Shown here in pieces: positions 28,257 to 37,530 of a stretch of DNA of 64,000 nucleotides. A program made the translations under genes and the position numbers. Position 1 is the first letter of the stretch. Each line of letters starts with the position of its first letter. The stretch is from Tangfeifania diversioriginum (lineage in GTDB: Bacteria; Bacteroidota; Bacteroidia; Bacteroidales; Prolixibacteraceae): NCBI GenBank assembly GCA_945873105.1, contig CAMCBW010000004.1, forward strand, positions 62,001-126,000, read 5' to 3'. Under the pieces are notes generated by a model. It had not been told where the DNA came from. It did no database searches and worked only from the letters and a program-made list of their open reading frames with translations.

Positions 28257-28264
28257 CAAATTTA
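28257..28264 (-). promoter_or_regulatory. -7 promoter element for the transmembrane regulator gene
   Basis: Minus strand TAAATTTG matches TAnnTTTG, 30 bases upstream of the regulator ATG (28227). No good -33 box is visible at the usual distance. The remaining 28265-28466 intergenic stretch is AT-rich with no clear operator seen by eye. Confidence 0.4.
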
Positions 28265-28466
28265 GCATAAATCACATCAATTGCTATACCTTTTCTCGCC
28301 ACTCCACGCTTTGAACGAAACAAACCGAAGCAAAGCAAAAGGAAAGAATGCAAATCTAAAAATATAACAAAATAATTTCTCCTTAATAATCAGCACGTAA
28401 GCACAAAATCAGGCTTCATATTAATTCCATTAATGACATATTAATAGATTATTTAGGCCTTGCCGA

Positions 28467-28474
28467 TACATTTG
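28467..28474 (+). promoter_or_regulatory. -7 promoter element for the second SusC operon
   Basis: TACATTTG matches TAnnTTTG, 25 bases before the SusC ATG at 28499, implying a very short leader. The -33 region is AT-rich without TTTG, which fits a promoter that needs an activator such as the divergent regulator. Confidence 0.45.
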
Positions 28475-28498
28475 ATTCAATAAACTAAATTCTAAAAT

Positions 28499-31400
28499 AT
28501 GCTTATGAGAAAAAGTATGCTATTGGTGATTTTGCTTGTTTTTTTGAGCATGCACCTCTCTGCCGGCTATTCGAAAGCGGAGACTCCAACCGGGAGTGCT
28601 GCGACGCAGCAGAAAAAAATTACCGGAACAGTAAAGGACAATGCCGGCAATCCTATTCCTGGGGCAACGGTACTGGTAAAAGGAACCACCAACGGCACCA
28701 CTACGGATGCCAATGGGAACTACACTATTTCAAATGTATCCACGGGCAATGTGCTTGCGATTTCATTCGTCGGAATGAAAACCATGGAATTTAAGGTTGG
28801 AAACCAAAGCACCATTGAGGCCGTATTGACAGATGAATCAATAGGTCTTGATGAGGTTGTGGCTGTAGGTTATTCTACCCAAAGAAAAGCAACGATAACG
28901 GGGTCTGTAGCAACAGTCAAGAGTGAAGCTCTTGTTGCCACCAAGAATGAAAATGCGGTCAATATGTTAGCCGGTAAAATGCCGGGCGTTCGAGTTGTCC
29001 AAAAGAGTGCGGCACCGGGCGCTTACAATACCATTATTGACATCCGTGGTATGGGTACCCCGTTGTTTGTTGTGGATGGTGTGACCCGCGACCAGGCTTA
29101 TTTCGCCCGGATGGATCCCCAGGAAATAGAGAGCGTCTCCGTACTAAAAGATGGTTCAGCAGCCATTTATGGTTTGCATGCTGCAAATGGGGTTATCCTG
29201 ATCACAACCAAAAGTGGTACCGCGCAAGCAGGAAAAGTGGATATAACCTATAACGGAAGCTATTCCATGCAACAGTTCCTGAGTGTGCCACAAGGTGTAA
29301 CTGCCCAGGATTATATGACCCTGCGCAACGAGTCAGTCTTTCAAAACTTCAACAGCAACTACCTGGTGCGCCAAAACCCCTATTTCACCGAGGCCCAAAT
29401 GCAACCCTACATCGACGGAAAACCCTCTTACGACTGGATGAATGCCGTATTTAATAAAACAACGCCTCAGCACCAGCATAACCTCAGTATCGATGGAGGA
29501 AGCGAAAAACTGCGCTATTTCATGAGCCTTGGTTACGCCAATCAGCAAGGATCCTACGTGGGGGATGGTTATTACGACGATCGTTATAACTTCCGTTCGA
29601 CTGTTGACGCCCAGATTACAGACCATTTGAAGGCAAAGGTTACGATAGGCGCCATCCTGGACGAATTACACCAGCCAACCGGAACCGGCTGGGCGACCTA
29701 TAAGACAGCATGGTTGATGCGTCCGGATGCACCCATCTATGCCAACGACAACCCGGATTATCTGAACGGTGATGCCACCCTATTGTCTGGCGGGCAAAAC
29801 ATGGTTGCAGAAGTCAATGCAGACAAAGTTGGTTATACCATCAACAAAACACGCCGGCTAAACGGTTCACTGCAATTAACCTACGACATACCGGGTGTAA
29901 AAGGATTACAGGCAAAAGGGTCATACGACTATGCGACCAGCCTGCCAGATAATACAGTGTATAAAAACACCTACAATCTCTATGTATATAACACTGCCAC
30001 TGATATTTACACGCCATCTCCCAAGAATGCGCCCGCCAGTATTACGCGAAGTGCCAATTTCGAAATTGATACAGATTTTCAGTTGGGATTGAATTATAAC
30101 CGCAAGTTTGGCAACCACGACCTCAAAAGCTTTCTTATTTATGAACAAATGTACAGCAGCTATGACAGTTTTCAGGCTTACCGCGAGTTGTTGATTGCAT
30201 CGGAGTACCTGTTTGCCGGTGAGGCCCTTAACCAGGCCGCCACGGGCGGAACCCCTTGGGACCGACTGACCAAATCTTTCATTGGTTCTGTCAACTATGA
30301 TTTCAGCGGAAAATATCTCTTTGATTTTAAATTCCGGTACGATGGTTCTTCCAGGTTCCCGGAAGGTAGCCAATGGGGATTCTTCCCTTCCATCTCGGCA
30401 GGGTGGCGCATTACCGAGGAAAATTTCCTCAAAAACAAAGTTTCCTGGCTCAGTAATTTAAAACTGAGGGCTTCCTACGGGGAGATGGGCGATGACAGTT
30501 CTGCACGCAACTATCCTCCTTCTTTGGGCTTCAACATAGCGCCTGCTACCGGATCGAGTGCTGTTGGATGGCAATTCAACGATGTATTGAATGGCGGTGT
30601 AACCCCACAGGCTATTCCCAACCCGAACCTGACCTGGTACCATATCAAGATGTACAATATAGGATTGGATTTTGGCCTATTTCAAAACAAGCTGAGCGGG
30701 ATTTTTGAAGTGTACAGACGCGATCGTACAGGGTTACTTGCCACCAGCGCTGCAGTTGTTCCCGGAACAGTGGGTGCCAGCATGCCACAGGAAAACCTTA
30801 ACGCTGACCGCAATTTCGGATGGGAATTTTCTTTGGACTACCGCAACAACATCAACGATTTCAACTACTATATTAGCTCCCAAATATCCGCAACAAGGAG
30901 CATGCGTACCGAATGGCTCGAAACGGTTGCCAACAACCAGTACGACAATTGGCGCAACCGTACCAACGGCCGCTACAACAATATCTGGTGGGGCAACGAA
31001 TCAGAACACATGTTTACAAGCATGGAGGAGATCCGGAACTATAACCGTCCTATGGGACAGGGTGCCACACCGGGCGACTGGATCCAAAATGACTGGAACG
31101 AGGATGGCGTTGTCAATGCCAGTGATGACCACCCGATCGCTACCTACGGACTTCCACTGTTCAACTATGGGATTAACATGGGAGGATCCTGGAAGGACTT
31201 TGACTTGGCCATGAATTGGATGGGAGCATTCGGGACTTACGTCGCATATGGTGAGCTGCTTAACCATGCTTTGCCTTTTAACGGACAAAATACGCTTTCC
31301 TACTTTATGGACAGATGGCATCCTACAGACCCCAATGCTGACTACTTTAGCCCCGCAACCCAATGGAATTCGGGGTATTGGCCCGTTACACTTCACAACG

Positions 31401-31678
31401 ACCGTGCCGAGGGCAGCAACCTTGTCCAGGATGCCTCCTACTTGCGCCTTAAGACACTAGAACTGGGCTACACTTTACCCAAAAAATTATTGTCAAAAAC
31501 AGGGATAAAGAATTTAAGGATTTATGTCAGTGGCTATAACCTCTTAACGTTTACCAAGCTAGAGCATTTAGACCCTGAACGTCAAGGTTCAACTCCGGAA
31601 AATACCAATAACTATGTAGATTACTATAGCTACCCAGTGAATCAAACCTTTACGCTTGGTGCAAGCATTAAATTCTAA
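28499..31678 (+). CDS. susC: SusC/RagA-family TonB-dependent outer-membrane transporter (second PUL)
   Basis: 1059 aa; ATG at 28505 is an alternative start. Signal peptide to about residue 22-27, carboxypeptidase-regulatory-like domain about 40-115 (ITGTVKDNAGNPIPGATVLVKG), LDEVVAVGYSTQRKATITGSV, plug with PLFVVDGVTRDQAYFARMD and GSAAIYGLHAANGVILITTK, then barrel to the C-terminal TLGASIKF. No STN domain. Imports oligosaccharides with the SusD encoded next. The divergent transmembrane SARP-like protein is its probable regulator. Confidence 0.95.
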   Translation: MLMRKSMLLVILLVFLSMHLSAGYSKAETPTGSAATQQKKITGTVKDNAGNPIPGATVLVKGTTNGTTTDANGNYTISNVSTGNVLAISFVGMKTMEFKVGNQSTIEAVLTDESIGLDEVVAVGYSTQRKATITGSVATVKSEALVATKNENAVNMLAGKMPGVRVVQKSAAPGAYNTIIDIRGMGTPLFVVDGVTRDQAYFARMDPQEIESVSVLKDGSAAIYGLHAANGVILITTKSGTAQAGKVDITYNGSYSMQQFLSVPQGVTAQDYMTLRNESVFQNFNSNYLVRQNPYFTEAQMQPYIDGKPSYDWMNAVFNKTTPQHQHNLSIDGGSEKLRYFMSLGYANQQGSYVGDGYYDDRYNFRSTVDAQITDHLKAKVTIGAILDELHQPTGTGWATYKTAWLMRPDAPIYANDNPDYLNGDATLLSGGQNMVAEVNADKVGYTINKTRRLNGSLQLTYDIPGVKGLQAKGSYDYATSLPDNTVYKNTYNLYVYNTATDIYTPSPKNAPASITRSANFEIDTDFQLGLNYNRKFGNHDLKSFLIYEQMYSSYDSFQAYRELLIASEYLFAGEALNQAATGGTPWDRLTKSFIGSVNYDFSGKYLFDFKFRYDGSSRFPEGSQWGFFPSISAGWRITEENFLKNKVSWLSNLKLRASYGEMGDDSSARNYPPSLGFNIAPATGSSAVGWQFNDVLNGGVTPQAIPNPNLTWYHIKMYNIGLDFGLFQNKLSGIFEVYRRDRTGLLATSAAVVPGTVGASMPQENLNADRNFGWEFSLDYRNNINDFNYYISSQISATRSMRTEWLETVANNQYDNWRNRTNGRYNNIWWGNESEHMFTSMEEIRNYNRPMGQGATPGDWIQNDWNEDGVVNASDDHPIATYGLPLFNYGINMGGSWKDFDLAMNWMGAFGTYVAYGELLNHALPFNGQNTLSYFMDRWHPTDPNADYFSPATQWNSGYWPVTLHNDRAEGSNLVQDASYLRLKTLELGYTLPKKLLSKTGIKNLRIYVSGYNLLTFTKLEHLDPERQGSTPENTNNYVDYYSYPVNQTFTLGASIKF

Positions 31679-31682
31679 AAAA

Positions 31683-33590
31683 ATGAGAACCATGAAATTA
31701 AAACTTATCATATTTGCAGCGATTTTTGGGTTTGCCACATGGTCATGCCGTGACCTGGTGTTGGAACCCAAAGGAATTCTGGATGAGCCCGCACTATTCG
31801 GTACAAAAGATGGTGTCCAGAAGTATTTTATCCAGATTTATTTTAAACTTCCGATAGAAGATTTCATTTATTACGCAACAGGTGCTGGTAATACCAGTGG
31901 TTATAGGCCGGGCAACAACAACTCCTGGGAGGCATATAAAAATAGCCTGGGAAATATGAGCGGTGAAACTTTTGGGTGGAATGTAGCGATGACTGGTGGT
32001 GGTTGGGGTTACTGGCCTTACGACCAAATCCGCAATGTGAACGTTTTCATTAATAATTTCCCCAATTATAAGGACAAGTATGATGATGCTACCTATAACG
32101 CTTTGATGGGAGAAGCCCGTTTCCTCCGCGCTTTCCTCTACGAGGGGATGGCCAAACGTTACGGTGGTGTGCCGATTGTAAAGGAGGTGCAGGATCCGGT
32201 AAACGGTGACCCGGAGGAGTTGAAAGTACCACGAAATACAGAGTACGACACCTGGAAATTTATATATGATGACCTGCTATTTGCCATGACCAATATGCCG
32301 GCAACCAGTGTGGCCGGGCGCGCCAACAAATACGTGGCTGCCGCTTTAATGTCACGTTCCATGCTTTATGCAGGCAGGGTTGCCAAGTATACCCAATACC
32401 TGGGTCTTGGCACAGAAGCTGCAGTCCAGGGAGGTTTTGCAGGTATGGACCCTTCCAAGGCCAATGAATTTTTCCAGTATGCCTACGATGCAGGTAAGGT
32501 TACCGAACAAGGACCCTATGCATTGTACACCAAGAATTATCCGGATAAAGCAACCAATTTTGCCAACCTGTTTTTGGATAAATCCTCATCCGAGAACCTA
32601 TTTACCAAAGGTTATGACGGGCAGGTTTTTGGCCATACGTATGATTGTCTGGCGAGCCCAAGCCCTGATTTCACCTCTTTTGGTCAGAATCAAATAGCTC
32701 CGGTACTGCAAATAATGCAGATGTATGACTTCCCGGCACTTACTGACGCACAAGGAAAACCCGTTCGCTTCACAAAGCGCAGCGACATAAAAAATGGGAT
32801 GGAACCCCGTTTGCAGGGCACCTGTTTTTTTGATGGCGACGTGCTTCGTGGAGTTGCTTTCGATATCCAAAGAGGAATCTACAAATCTTTTACCGGGCCG
32901 GCATCAGATGCGCAATTTGGCAGCAACGCGGCTCCTGTAAACGCTACCACAAACCGTATCTTGGGTATCAAGGGTGCTAAATACAATGGCGTTCTTATCA
33001 CCGGTAATCATGGGATGTTCACATCGGGCGTTGAAAACAATGCAATGATGGGTGCTTTTATGCGTAAATATATTGATGTAAGCAAACCTAAATCCCTGGT
33101 AAGTGTGAACAAGATGAACCAGTCCTGGATTGTTTTCCGCCTGGGTGAAATCTATTTGAATACAGCGGAAGCAGCATACGAACTAAGCAAAAGGACAGAA
33201 GCGCTGGATTATGTCGAAAAAATCCGCGTACGCGCCGGTTGCAAGGTAGCACGCCCTGCCCTTGATCAAACCATCAGCAACACCTACGGTTACCCAATCG
33301 AGGCAACCCTTCAGTTTATCCGCAATGAACGTCTGCGCGAACTTTACACGGAGAACCATTACTGGTGGGATCTCAAAACCTGGAGAATCGCTGACCAGGT
33401 GTTAAACCTGCGTTATGCCCATGCATTGACCTGCTATTATGTTTTCGCCGAAGGCAAGTATATTTACCTTGACGAGGTGAACCGGGAAAATCGCAGCATT
33501 ACCGCTCCAAAGAATGCAGCGTATGAAAAGATTCCACAGGGAGAAATTAACAAGAACACCAACTTGTTGCCTCAGAATCCGCTTTATTAA
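31683..33590 (+). CDS. susD: SusD/RagB-family glycan-binding lipoprotein (second PUL)
   Basis: 635 aa from ATG at 31683, four bases after the SusC stop; an extension from TTG at 31656 would overlap SusC. The leader MRTMKLKLIIFAAIFGFATWSC gives lipid-anchored C22. SusD features include LGEIYLNTAEAAYELSKRTEAL, IRNERLRELYTENHYWWDLKTW and a long middle region. It sits on the cell surface over the SusC pore. Confidence 0.93.
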   Translation: MRTMKLKLIIFAAIFGFATWSCRDLVLEPKGILDEPALFGTKDGVQKYFIQIYFKLPIEDFIYYATGAGNTSGYRPGNNNSWEAYKNSLGNMSGETFGWNVAMTGGGWGYWPYDQIRNVNVFINNFPNYKDKYDDATYNALMGEARFLRAFLYEGMAKRYGGVPIVKEVQDPVNGDPEELKVPRNTEYDTWKFIYDDLLFAMTNMPATSVAGRANKYVAAALMSRSMLYAGRVAKYTQYLGLGTEAAVQGGFAGMDPSKANEFFQYAYDAGKVTEQGPYALYTKNYPDKATNFANLFLDKSSSENLFTKGYDGQVFGHTYDCLASPSPDFTSFGQNQIAPVLQIMQMYDFPALTDAQGKPVRFTKRSDIKNGMEPRLQGTCFFDGDVLRGVAFDIQRGIYKSFTGPASDAQFGSNAAPVNATTNRILGIKGAKYNGVLITGNHGMFTSGVENNAMMGAFMRKYIDVSKPKSLVSVNKMNQSWIVFRLGEIYLNTAEAAYELSKRTEALDYVEKIRVRAGCKVARPALDQTISNTYGYPIEATLQFIRNERLRELYTENHYWWDLKTWRIADQVLNLRYAHALTCYYVFAEGKYIYLDEVNRENRSITAPKNAAYEKIPQGEINKNTNLLPQNPLY

Positions 33591-33616
33591 TTTATTTACC
33601 ACTGATACAAAATAAA

Positions 33617-33721
33617 TATGAAACGAACATGTTGCTTCCCAACACCCAAGAGGATGATAATAATTTCATCAACATGGAGTTCCATACTACCTTTAAAAAA
33701 CAAATTATTATAGTATGAAAA
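33617..33721 (+). repeat. 105-bp direct repeat, copy A, ending at the start codon of the DUF3823 gene
   Basis: This segment is nearly identical to 41360-41463: five substitutions and one A insertion over 105 bases, 7.7 kb apart. It begins tatgaaacgaacatg and ends tatagtatgaaaa, so its right end is the start of the following gene in both copies. It could be a duplicated leader or the remnant of a small element. Confidence 0.9.
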
Positions 33722-34455
33722 ATATATTTTATTTAATGATTGGAGCCGCCCTGTTGCTGGCATCCTGCCAGAAAATCGACAACTGGGACGAACCAGGCTC
33801 ACGGTTATATGGAAATGTAATCGATACCTACACAGGGGCAAATTTGCTGATGGACAACAACGACTGGCAAATTCGCATCATAGACAGGAACTGGGAGAAA
33901 ATGAACAATTCTGTGTCACAGTATCAATCCCTTGCAGTTATGAAAGATGGTGTCTACAATAATTCAAAACTCTTTCCGTCAACCTATGACATGCTTCCAT
34001 ACGATGGACCATTTTGGCCTGTTGATACGGTTAAGGGAGTCGTACTGGAAAAAGAGACACGGCAAGATTTCAAGGTAACCCCGTATCTTCAAGTTAAGGA
34101 TTTGACTGCAACACTGGTTGGCACAGGTTTGACCCTTACCTGCACGGTGAAGGCTCCTCTATTAATGAACGGTACTGTGGCACTTCCGAATCTTTATGAA
34201 GTCAAGCCTTTCTTAAGCCTGACGACCTTTTGCGGAGCCTCAAATTATATTAACATTGCCGAGTACAACAATTTGAGAAAACAGATCAACAAAACTTGGG
34301 CCGCAGAAGTAGGCACTGCCGATAGCAAGGTTTATACCATGGGTCCTCTTCCTGTCAAATCGGGGTATACCTATTATGTACGGGTAGGAGCCAATGTAAA
34401 CGCCTTAAGTCGCAGGTACAACTATTCGCCGATTGTAAAGGTGGTCGTACCATAA
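33715..34455 (+). CDS. DUF3823 surface lipoprotein, SusE/F-like PUL accessory
   Basis: 246 aa. The lipoprotein leader ends LLLASCQKI (C18). The body resembles DUF3823 proteins that follow SusD in many PULs: DEPGSRLYGNVIDTYTGANLL near the N-terminus, QDFKVTPYLQVKDLTATLVG in the middle and a C-terminal beta-sandwich with VKSGYTYYVRVGANVNALSRRYNYSP. It probably binds glycan on the cell surface next to SusCD. It is the third gene of the operon and is followed by a strong terminator. Confidence 0.85.
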   Translation: MKNIFYLMIGAALLLASCQKIDNWDEPGSRLYGNVIDTYTGANLLMDNNDWQIRIIDRNWEKMNNSVSQYQSLAVMKDGVYNNSKLFPSTYDMLPYDGPFWPVDTVKGVVLEKETRQDFKVTPYLQVKDLTATLVGTGLTLTCTVKAPLLMNGTVALPNLYEVKPFLSLTTFCGASNYINIAEYNNLRKQINKTWAAEVGTADSKVYTMGPLPVKSGYTYYVRVGANVNALSRRYNYSPIVKVVVP

Positions 34456-34605
34456 TCAAGGCTGGTAGTAATTATTGAAAGTTTTATAAAATCTTTCCGA
34501 AACGCACTAACTCCTCAAAAAATGTTGTACCAGACTAAAGTTATGTTGAGTATAGTGAAAGAAGAAAGAAAATTAAACGATTCAATTTTGGCTACAGCGT
34601 TATGA

Positions 34606-34646
34606 AAATATCCCGCTGATCTGTATGTTCAGCGGGATATTTATTG
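34606..34646 (+). terminator. Strong intrinsic terminator after the second SusCD operon
   Basis: A perfect 14-bp inverted repeat (aaatatcccgctga at 34606-34619 and tcagcgggatattt at 34629-34642) with a 9-base loop is followed by attg. It separates susC-susD-DUF3823 from the enzyme genes, which start 97 bases later. The rest of the 286-bp gap is AT-rich; no convincing TAnnTTTG element is seen before 34743. Confidence 0.85.
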
Positions 34647-34742
34647 TCAAGATTATCATTTTTATGCTGTTATTGCCTAAGTCGTTTGGCTCTGCCAATC
34701 TTCTATTCCGTTTAATCTTTGAGAAACAAATAAATAGCGAAT

Positions 34743-35984
34743 ATGAATAGGTCATTTTCCTTTATCCTCTTAATTAGCATCCTTTCCTTTTCTCTTTTCG
34801 GACAGAAGAAAGAAAAATCCAAATTAAGCTATCCTACCTACAAAGGGCTAGTTATGTGTGGATACCAGGGCTGGCACAATACACCAACGGATGGTTCGGA
34901 ACGTGGCTGGACTCACCAGGGTAAAAATGGTATGTTTAAGCCCGGAAGCTGTAATATTGATTTGTGGCCGGATGTTTCAGAATACAAAATCACCTATAAA
35001 ACCGATTTTAAACTGGCCGACAGTACCTATGCCTATGTATACAGTTCGGCAGATGAGTCAACAACCGACCTCCACTTTAGTTGGATGAAGAAATACGGAA
35101 TAGATGGTGTTTTTATGCAGCGGTTTGTTGGCGAGATAAAAAGAGAAAAGGGGAAACTTCATTTCGACAAAGTACTCTCTCAAGCAATGAATGCTTCGAA
35201 AAAATATGAGAGGGCTATTGGCGTCATGTACGATCTGAGCGGAATGAGACCCGGTGATGAGCAGGTTCTCTTGAAGGATATGGACGAATTAACTGCCAAA
35301 TATGATATTTTCTCATCAAAAGCATCTCCAACTTACCTTCATCACAATGGGAAACCACTTGTAACAGTATGGGGAGTTGGATTCAATGACAGAAGAGCAT
35401 ATGGGCTTAAAGAAGCTGAAATAATTATTAATACCCTAAAATCAAAGGGTTTCAGCGTAATGTTGGGTGTTCCTACTTACTGGAGGGAATTTGGAAACGA
35501 TACAGAGAAAGATCCTAAACTTCATGAACTTATAAAGAAATGTGATATTGTTATGCCATGGTTTGTAGGCAGATACAATGAAACATCGTTTGAGGCATTT
35601 AAATCTCTGGTTCCAAAAGACATTGAGTGGTGTAAGACCAATGCAGTTGATTATGCGCCATTGGTTTTCCCGGGATTTTCGTGGCGAAATATGAAAGGTC
35701 CGAATACAACCCAAATTCCCCGCAACAAAGGATCATTCCTCTGGAAACAGGTAGTAAATGCAGTTGAAGCAGGTGCTGAAATGCTCTATGTGGCAATGTT
35801 TGATGAAATTGATGAAGGGACAGCAATATATAAAGTAACCAATAATCCTCCGGTTGGAGCAAGCGCCTTTGTTACCTACGAAGGGTTACCATCTGATTTT
35901 TACCTGAAACTTGTTGGTGAGGCCGGGAAATGGATCCATGGGAAAAAGGGTTATGGTGTTGATTTGCCACTTAAAACAAAATGA
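34743..35984 (+). CDS. Secreted GH99/GH71-like glycoside hydrolase (first of three)
   Basis: 413 aa with signal peptide ending LFGQ. It starts YKGLVMCGYQGWHNTPTDGSERGW, contains MKKYGIDGVFMQRFVG, MYDLSGM and KPLVTVWGVGF, and ends with MFDEIDEGTAIYK. The E355/E358 pair in DEIDEG matches the spacing of the catalytic glutamates in GH99 endomannosidases (NEWHEG). The family fold is a (beta/alpha)8 barrel; many Bacteroidetes members of this branch have no known substrate. Two paralogues lie at 37527 and 57309, each beside sulfatases, suggesting that all three act on a sulfated glycan. Confidence 0.85.
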   Translation: MNRSFSFILLISILSFSLFGQKKEKSKLSYPTYKGLVMCGYQGWHNTPTDGSERGWTHQGKNGMFKPGSCNIDLWPDVSEYKITYKTDFKLADSTYAYVYSSADESTTDLHFSWMKKYGIDGVFMQRFVGEIKREKGKLHFDKVLSQAMNASKKYERAIGVMYDLSGMRPGDEQVLLKDMDELTAKYDIFSSKASPTYLHHNGKPLVTVWGVGFNDRRAYGLKEAEIIINTLKSKGFSVMLGVPTYWREFGNDTEKDPKLHELIKKCDIVMPWFVGRYNETSFEAFKSLVPKDIEWCKTNAVDYAPLVFPGFSWRNMKGPNTTQIPRNKGSFLWKQVVNAVEAGAEMLYVAMFDEIDEGTAIYKVTNNPPVGASAFVTYEGLPSDFYLKLVGEAGKWIHGKKGYGVDLPLKTK

Positions 35985-36111
35985 AATACCCACGAGAAAA
36001 TTTTCACCCCAACCGAAAATGAATATCTGGGTATTCCATCAGACCATTAAAAAATACAATTATATTGATGAAATAAGTTTCAAAAAACATTCAAAATAAA
36101 CTGACAATAAA

Positions 36112-37530
36112 ATGAACCCATATCAAATCCTGATCACTGCAGGAATCTTTTCCTCCGTTATTTGCCTTCCTTTATTTACCGAAGGAAAGTCAAAAATCGG
36201 CATCAAGCCCAATGTGGTGATCATCTTGACGGATGACATGGGGTACGGTGATATCTCCTGCTACAATAAAAACCAGGTAAAAACCCCCAACATCGACCGC
36301 CTGGCCGCTGAAGGGGTTCGTTTCACCGATTTCTATGTGCCAACACCCTATTGTGCCCCTTCGAGGGCCACTCTGCTGACAGGCCGTTTCCCGCTTCGGC
36401 ACGGCATGGTGCAAAATCCGGCCCCAGATGCCGGCATCAACAATCTTGGGATCAATGCCTCCGAAGTGACACTGGGTGAATTGTTTCAACAAGCCGGCTA
36501 TCACACCAAGGGAATCGGCAAATGGCACCTGGGCCACAAACCGGAATATTTTCCGGTCAAGCATGGCTTCGACGAATACTACGGCATCCTCTATTCCAAC
36601 GACATGCGGCCGGTACAGTTGATCGAAAACATGGATACGGTGGAATATCCCATAGATCAGCGGTTGCTGACGAAAAAGTATACAGCCAGGGCGCTTGATT
36701 TCATCGATCGAAACCGGAAATCTCCATTTTTTCTCTACCTGGCCCATGCTATGCCACACAAACCCCTCGCTGCCTCGGCCGATTTCTATGCGAAAGGAGA
36801 TCACCAGGAACTCTACAACAGCGTAATTCGCGAATTGGACTGGTCGACGGGAGAGGTAATTTCCAAACTTAACAAACTGGGGATCCTTGAAAATACCATT
36901 GTCATCTTCATGTCGGACAATGGACCTTGGTATGGAGGTAGTACCGGCGGATTGAAAGGAATGAAAGCGAATAACTGGGAAGGTGGGGTTAGGGTTCCCT
37001 TCATCATCCGGTATCCGAAACAGTTTCCGCAAGGCAAAACGGTTTCAATACCCTGCTGGTCACCCGATATCCTTCCTACCATTGTGAAATTGACAGACAT
37101 CGAAACGAATCCGTCCATAAAAATTGATGGGCAGGATATTTCTGGCATAATCAAAGGAGAATCAACCACCCATTCACCCATTTTTACCATGAAGGATACG
37201 GTGATAAGAACCATCCGCGATGGAAAATGGAAACTGTTCCTGACCAAACCCGATTATTACAAAGAAACTGACCTGAAAAACTGGACCGACAAGCGGGCCC
37301 CGGATGGTACCACCATTTTAGCCCCTGTGGAACAGGCAACTCCGGCCGACTATCCCGGGATTAAACCCACCAGGATAGAGGGAGAGCTGCTTTTGTTTGA
37401 CCTTGAAAAGGATCCTACTGAAACGACCGACTTGTCGCGGGAATATCCAGTGATCAAGCAGGAGTTGCTGAGGAAACACCAGGAATTCCTTCATTCAATT
37501 CAAAAACCAAATTCAAAATCTATCCAATGA
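36112..37530 (+). CDS. Sulfatase (S1 family, formylglycine type)
   Basis: 472 aa with signal peptide to about residue 25. Core motifs are KPNVVIILTDDMGYGDISCY, the active-site CAPSRATLLTG with C81 as formylglycine precursor, GIGKWHLGHKPEYFP and FMSDNGPWYGGSTGG. Close to secreted arylsulfatase A-type enzymes of marine PULs. The stop codon overlaps the start of the following GH99-like gene as ATGA (37527-37530), so the two products are made together and probably act on the same glycan. Confidence 0.93.
   Translation: MNPYQILITAGIFSSVICLPLFTEGKSKIGIKPNVVIILTDDMGYGDISCYNKNQVKTPNIDRLAAEGVRFTDFYVPTPYCAPSRATLLTGRFPLRHGMVQNPAPDAGINNLGINASEVTLGELFQQAGYHTKGIGKWHLGHKPEYFPVKHGFDEYYGILYSNDMRPVQLIENMDTVEYPIDQRLLTKKYTARALDFIDRNRKSPFFLYLAHAMPHKPLAASADFYAKGDHQELYNSVIRELDWSTGEVISKLNKLGILENTIVIFMSDNGPWYGGSTGGLKGMKANNWEGGVRVPFIIRYPKQFPQGKTVSIPCWSPDILPTIVKLTDIETNPSIKIDGQDISGIIKGESTTHSPIFTMKDTVIRTIRDGKWKLFLTKPDYYKETDLKNWTDKRAPDGTTILAPVEQATPADYPGIKPTRIEGELLLFDLEKDPTETTDLSREYPVIKQELLRKHQEFLHSIQKPNSKSIQ

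Noticed and set aside
31001-31396. Long antisense open frames inside susC and other genes (for example minus-strand 131 aa here)
   Set aside because: They are frame shadows of clear genes on the other strand and show no signal peptide, domain or start context.
33618-33713. A 31-codon plus-strand leader peptide (MKRTCCFPTPKR...) in repeat copy A
   Set aside because: The same frame has a stop at codon five in copy B, so a conserved plus-strand leader peptide is not supported.
34678-34742. Near-match promoter (TTTG ... TTTAATCTTTG) before the first GH99-like gene
   Set aside because: The -7 box has one extra base and the spacing to TTTG is too long for the Bacteroidetes consensus.
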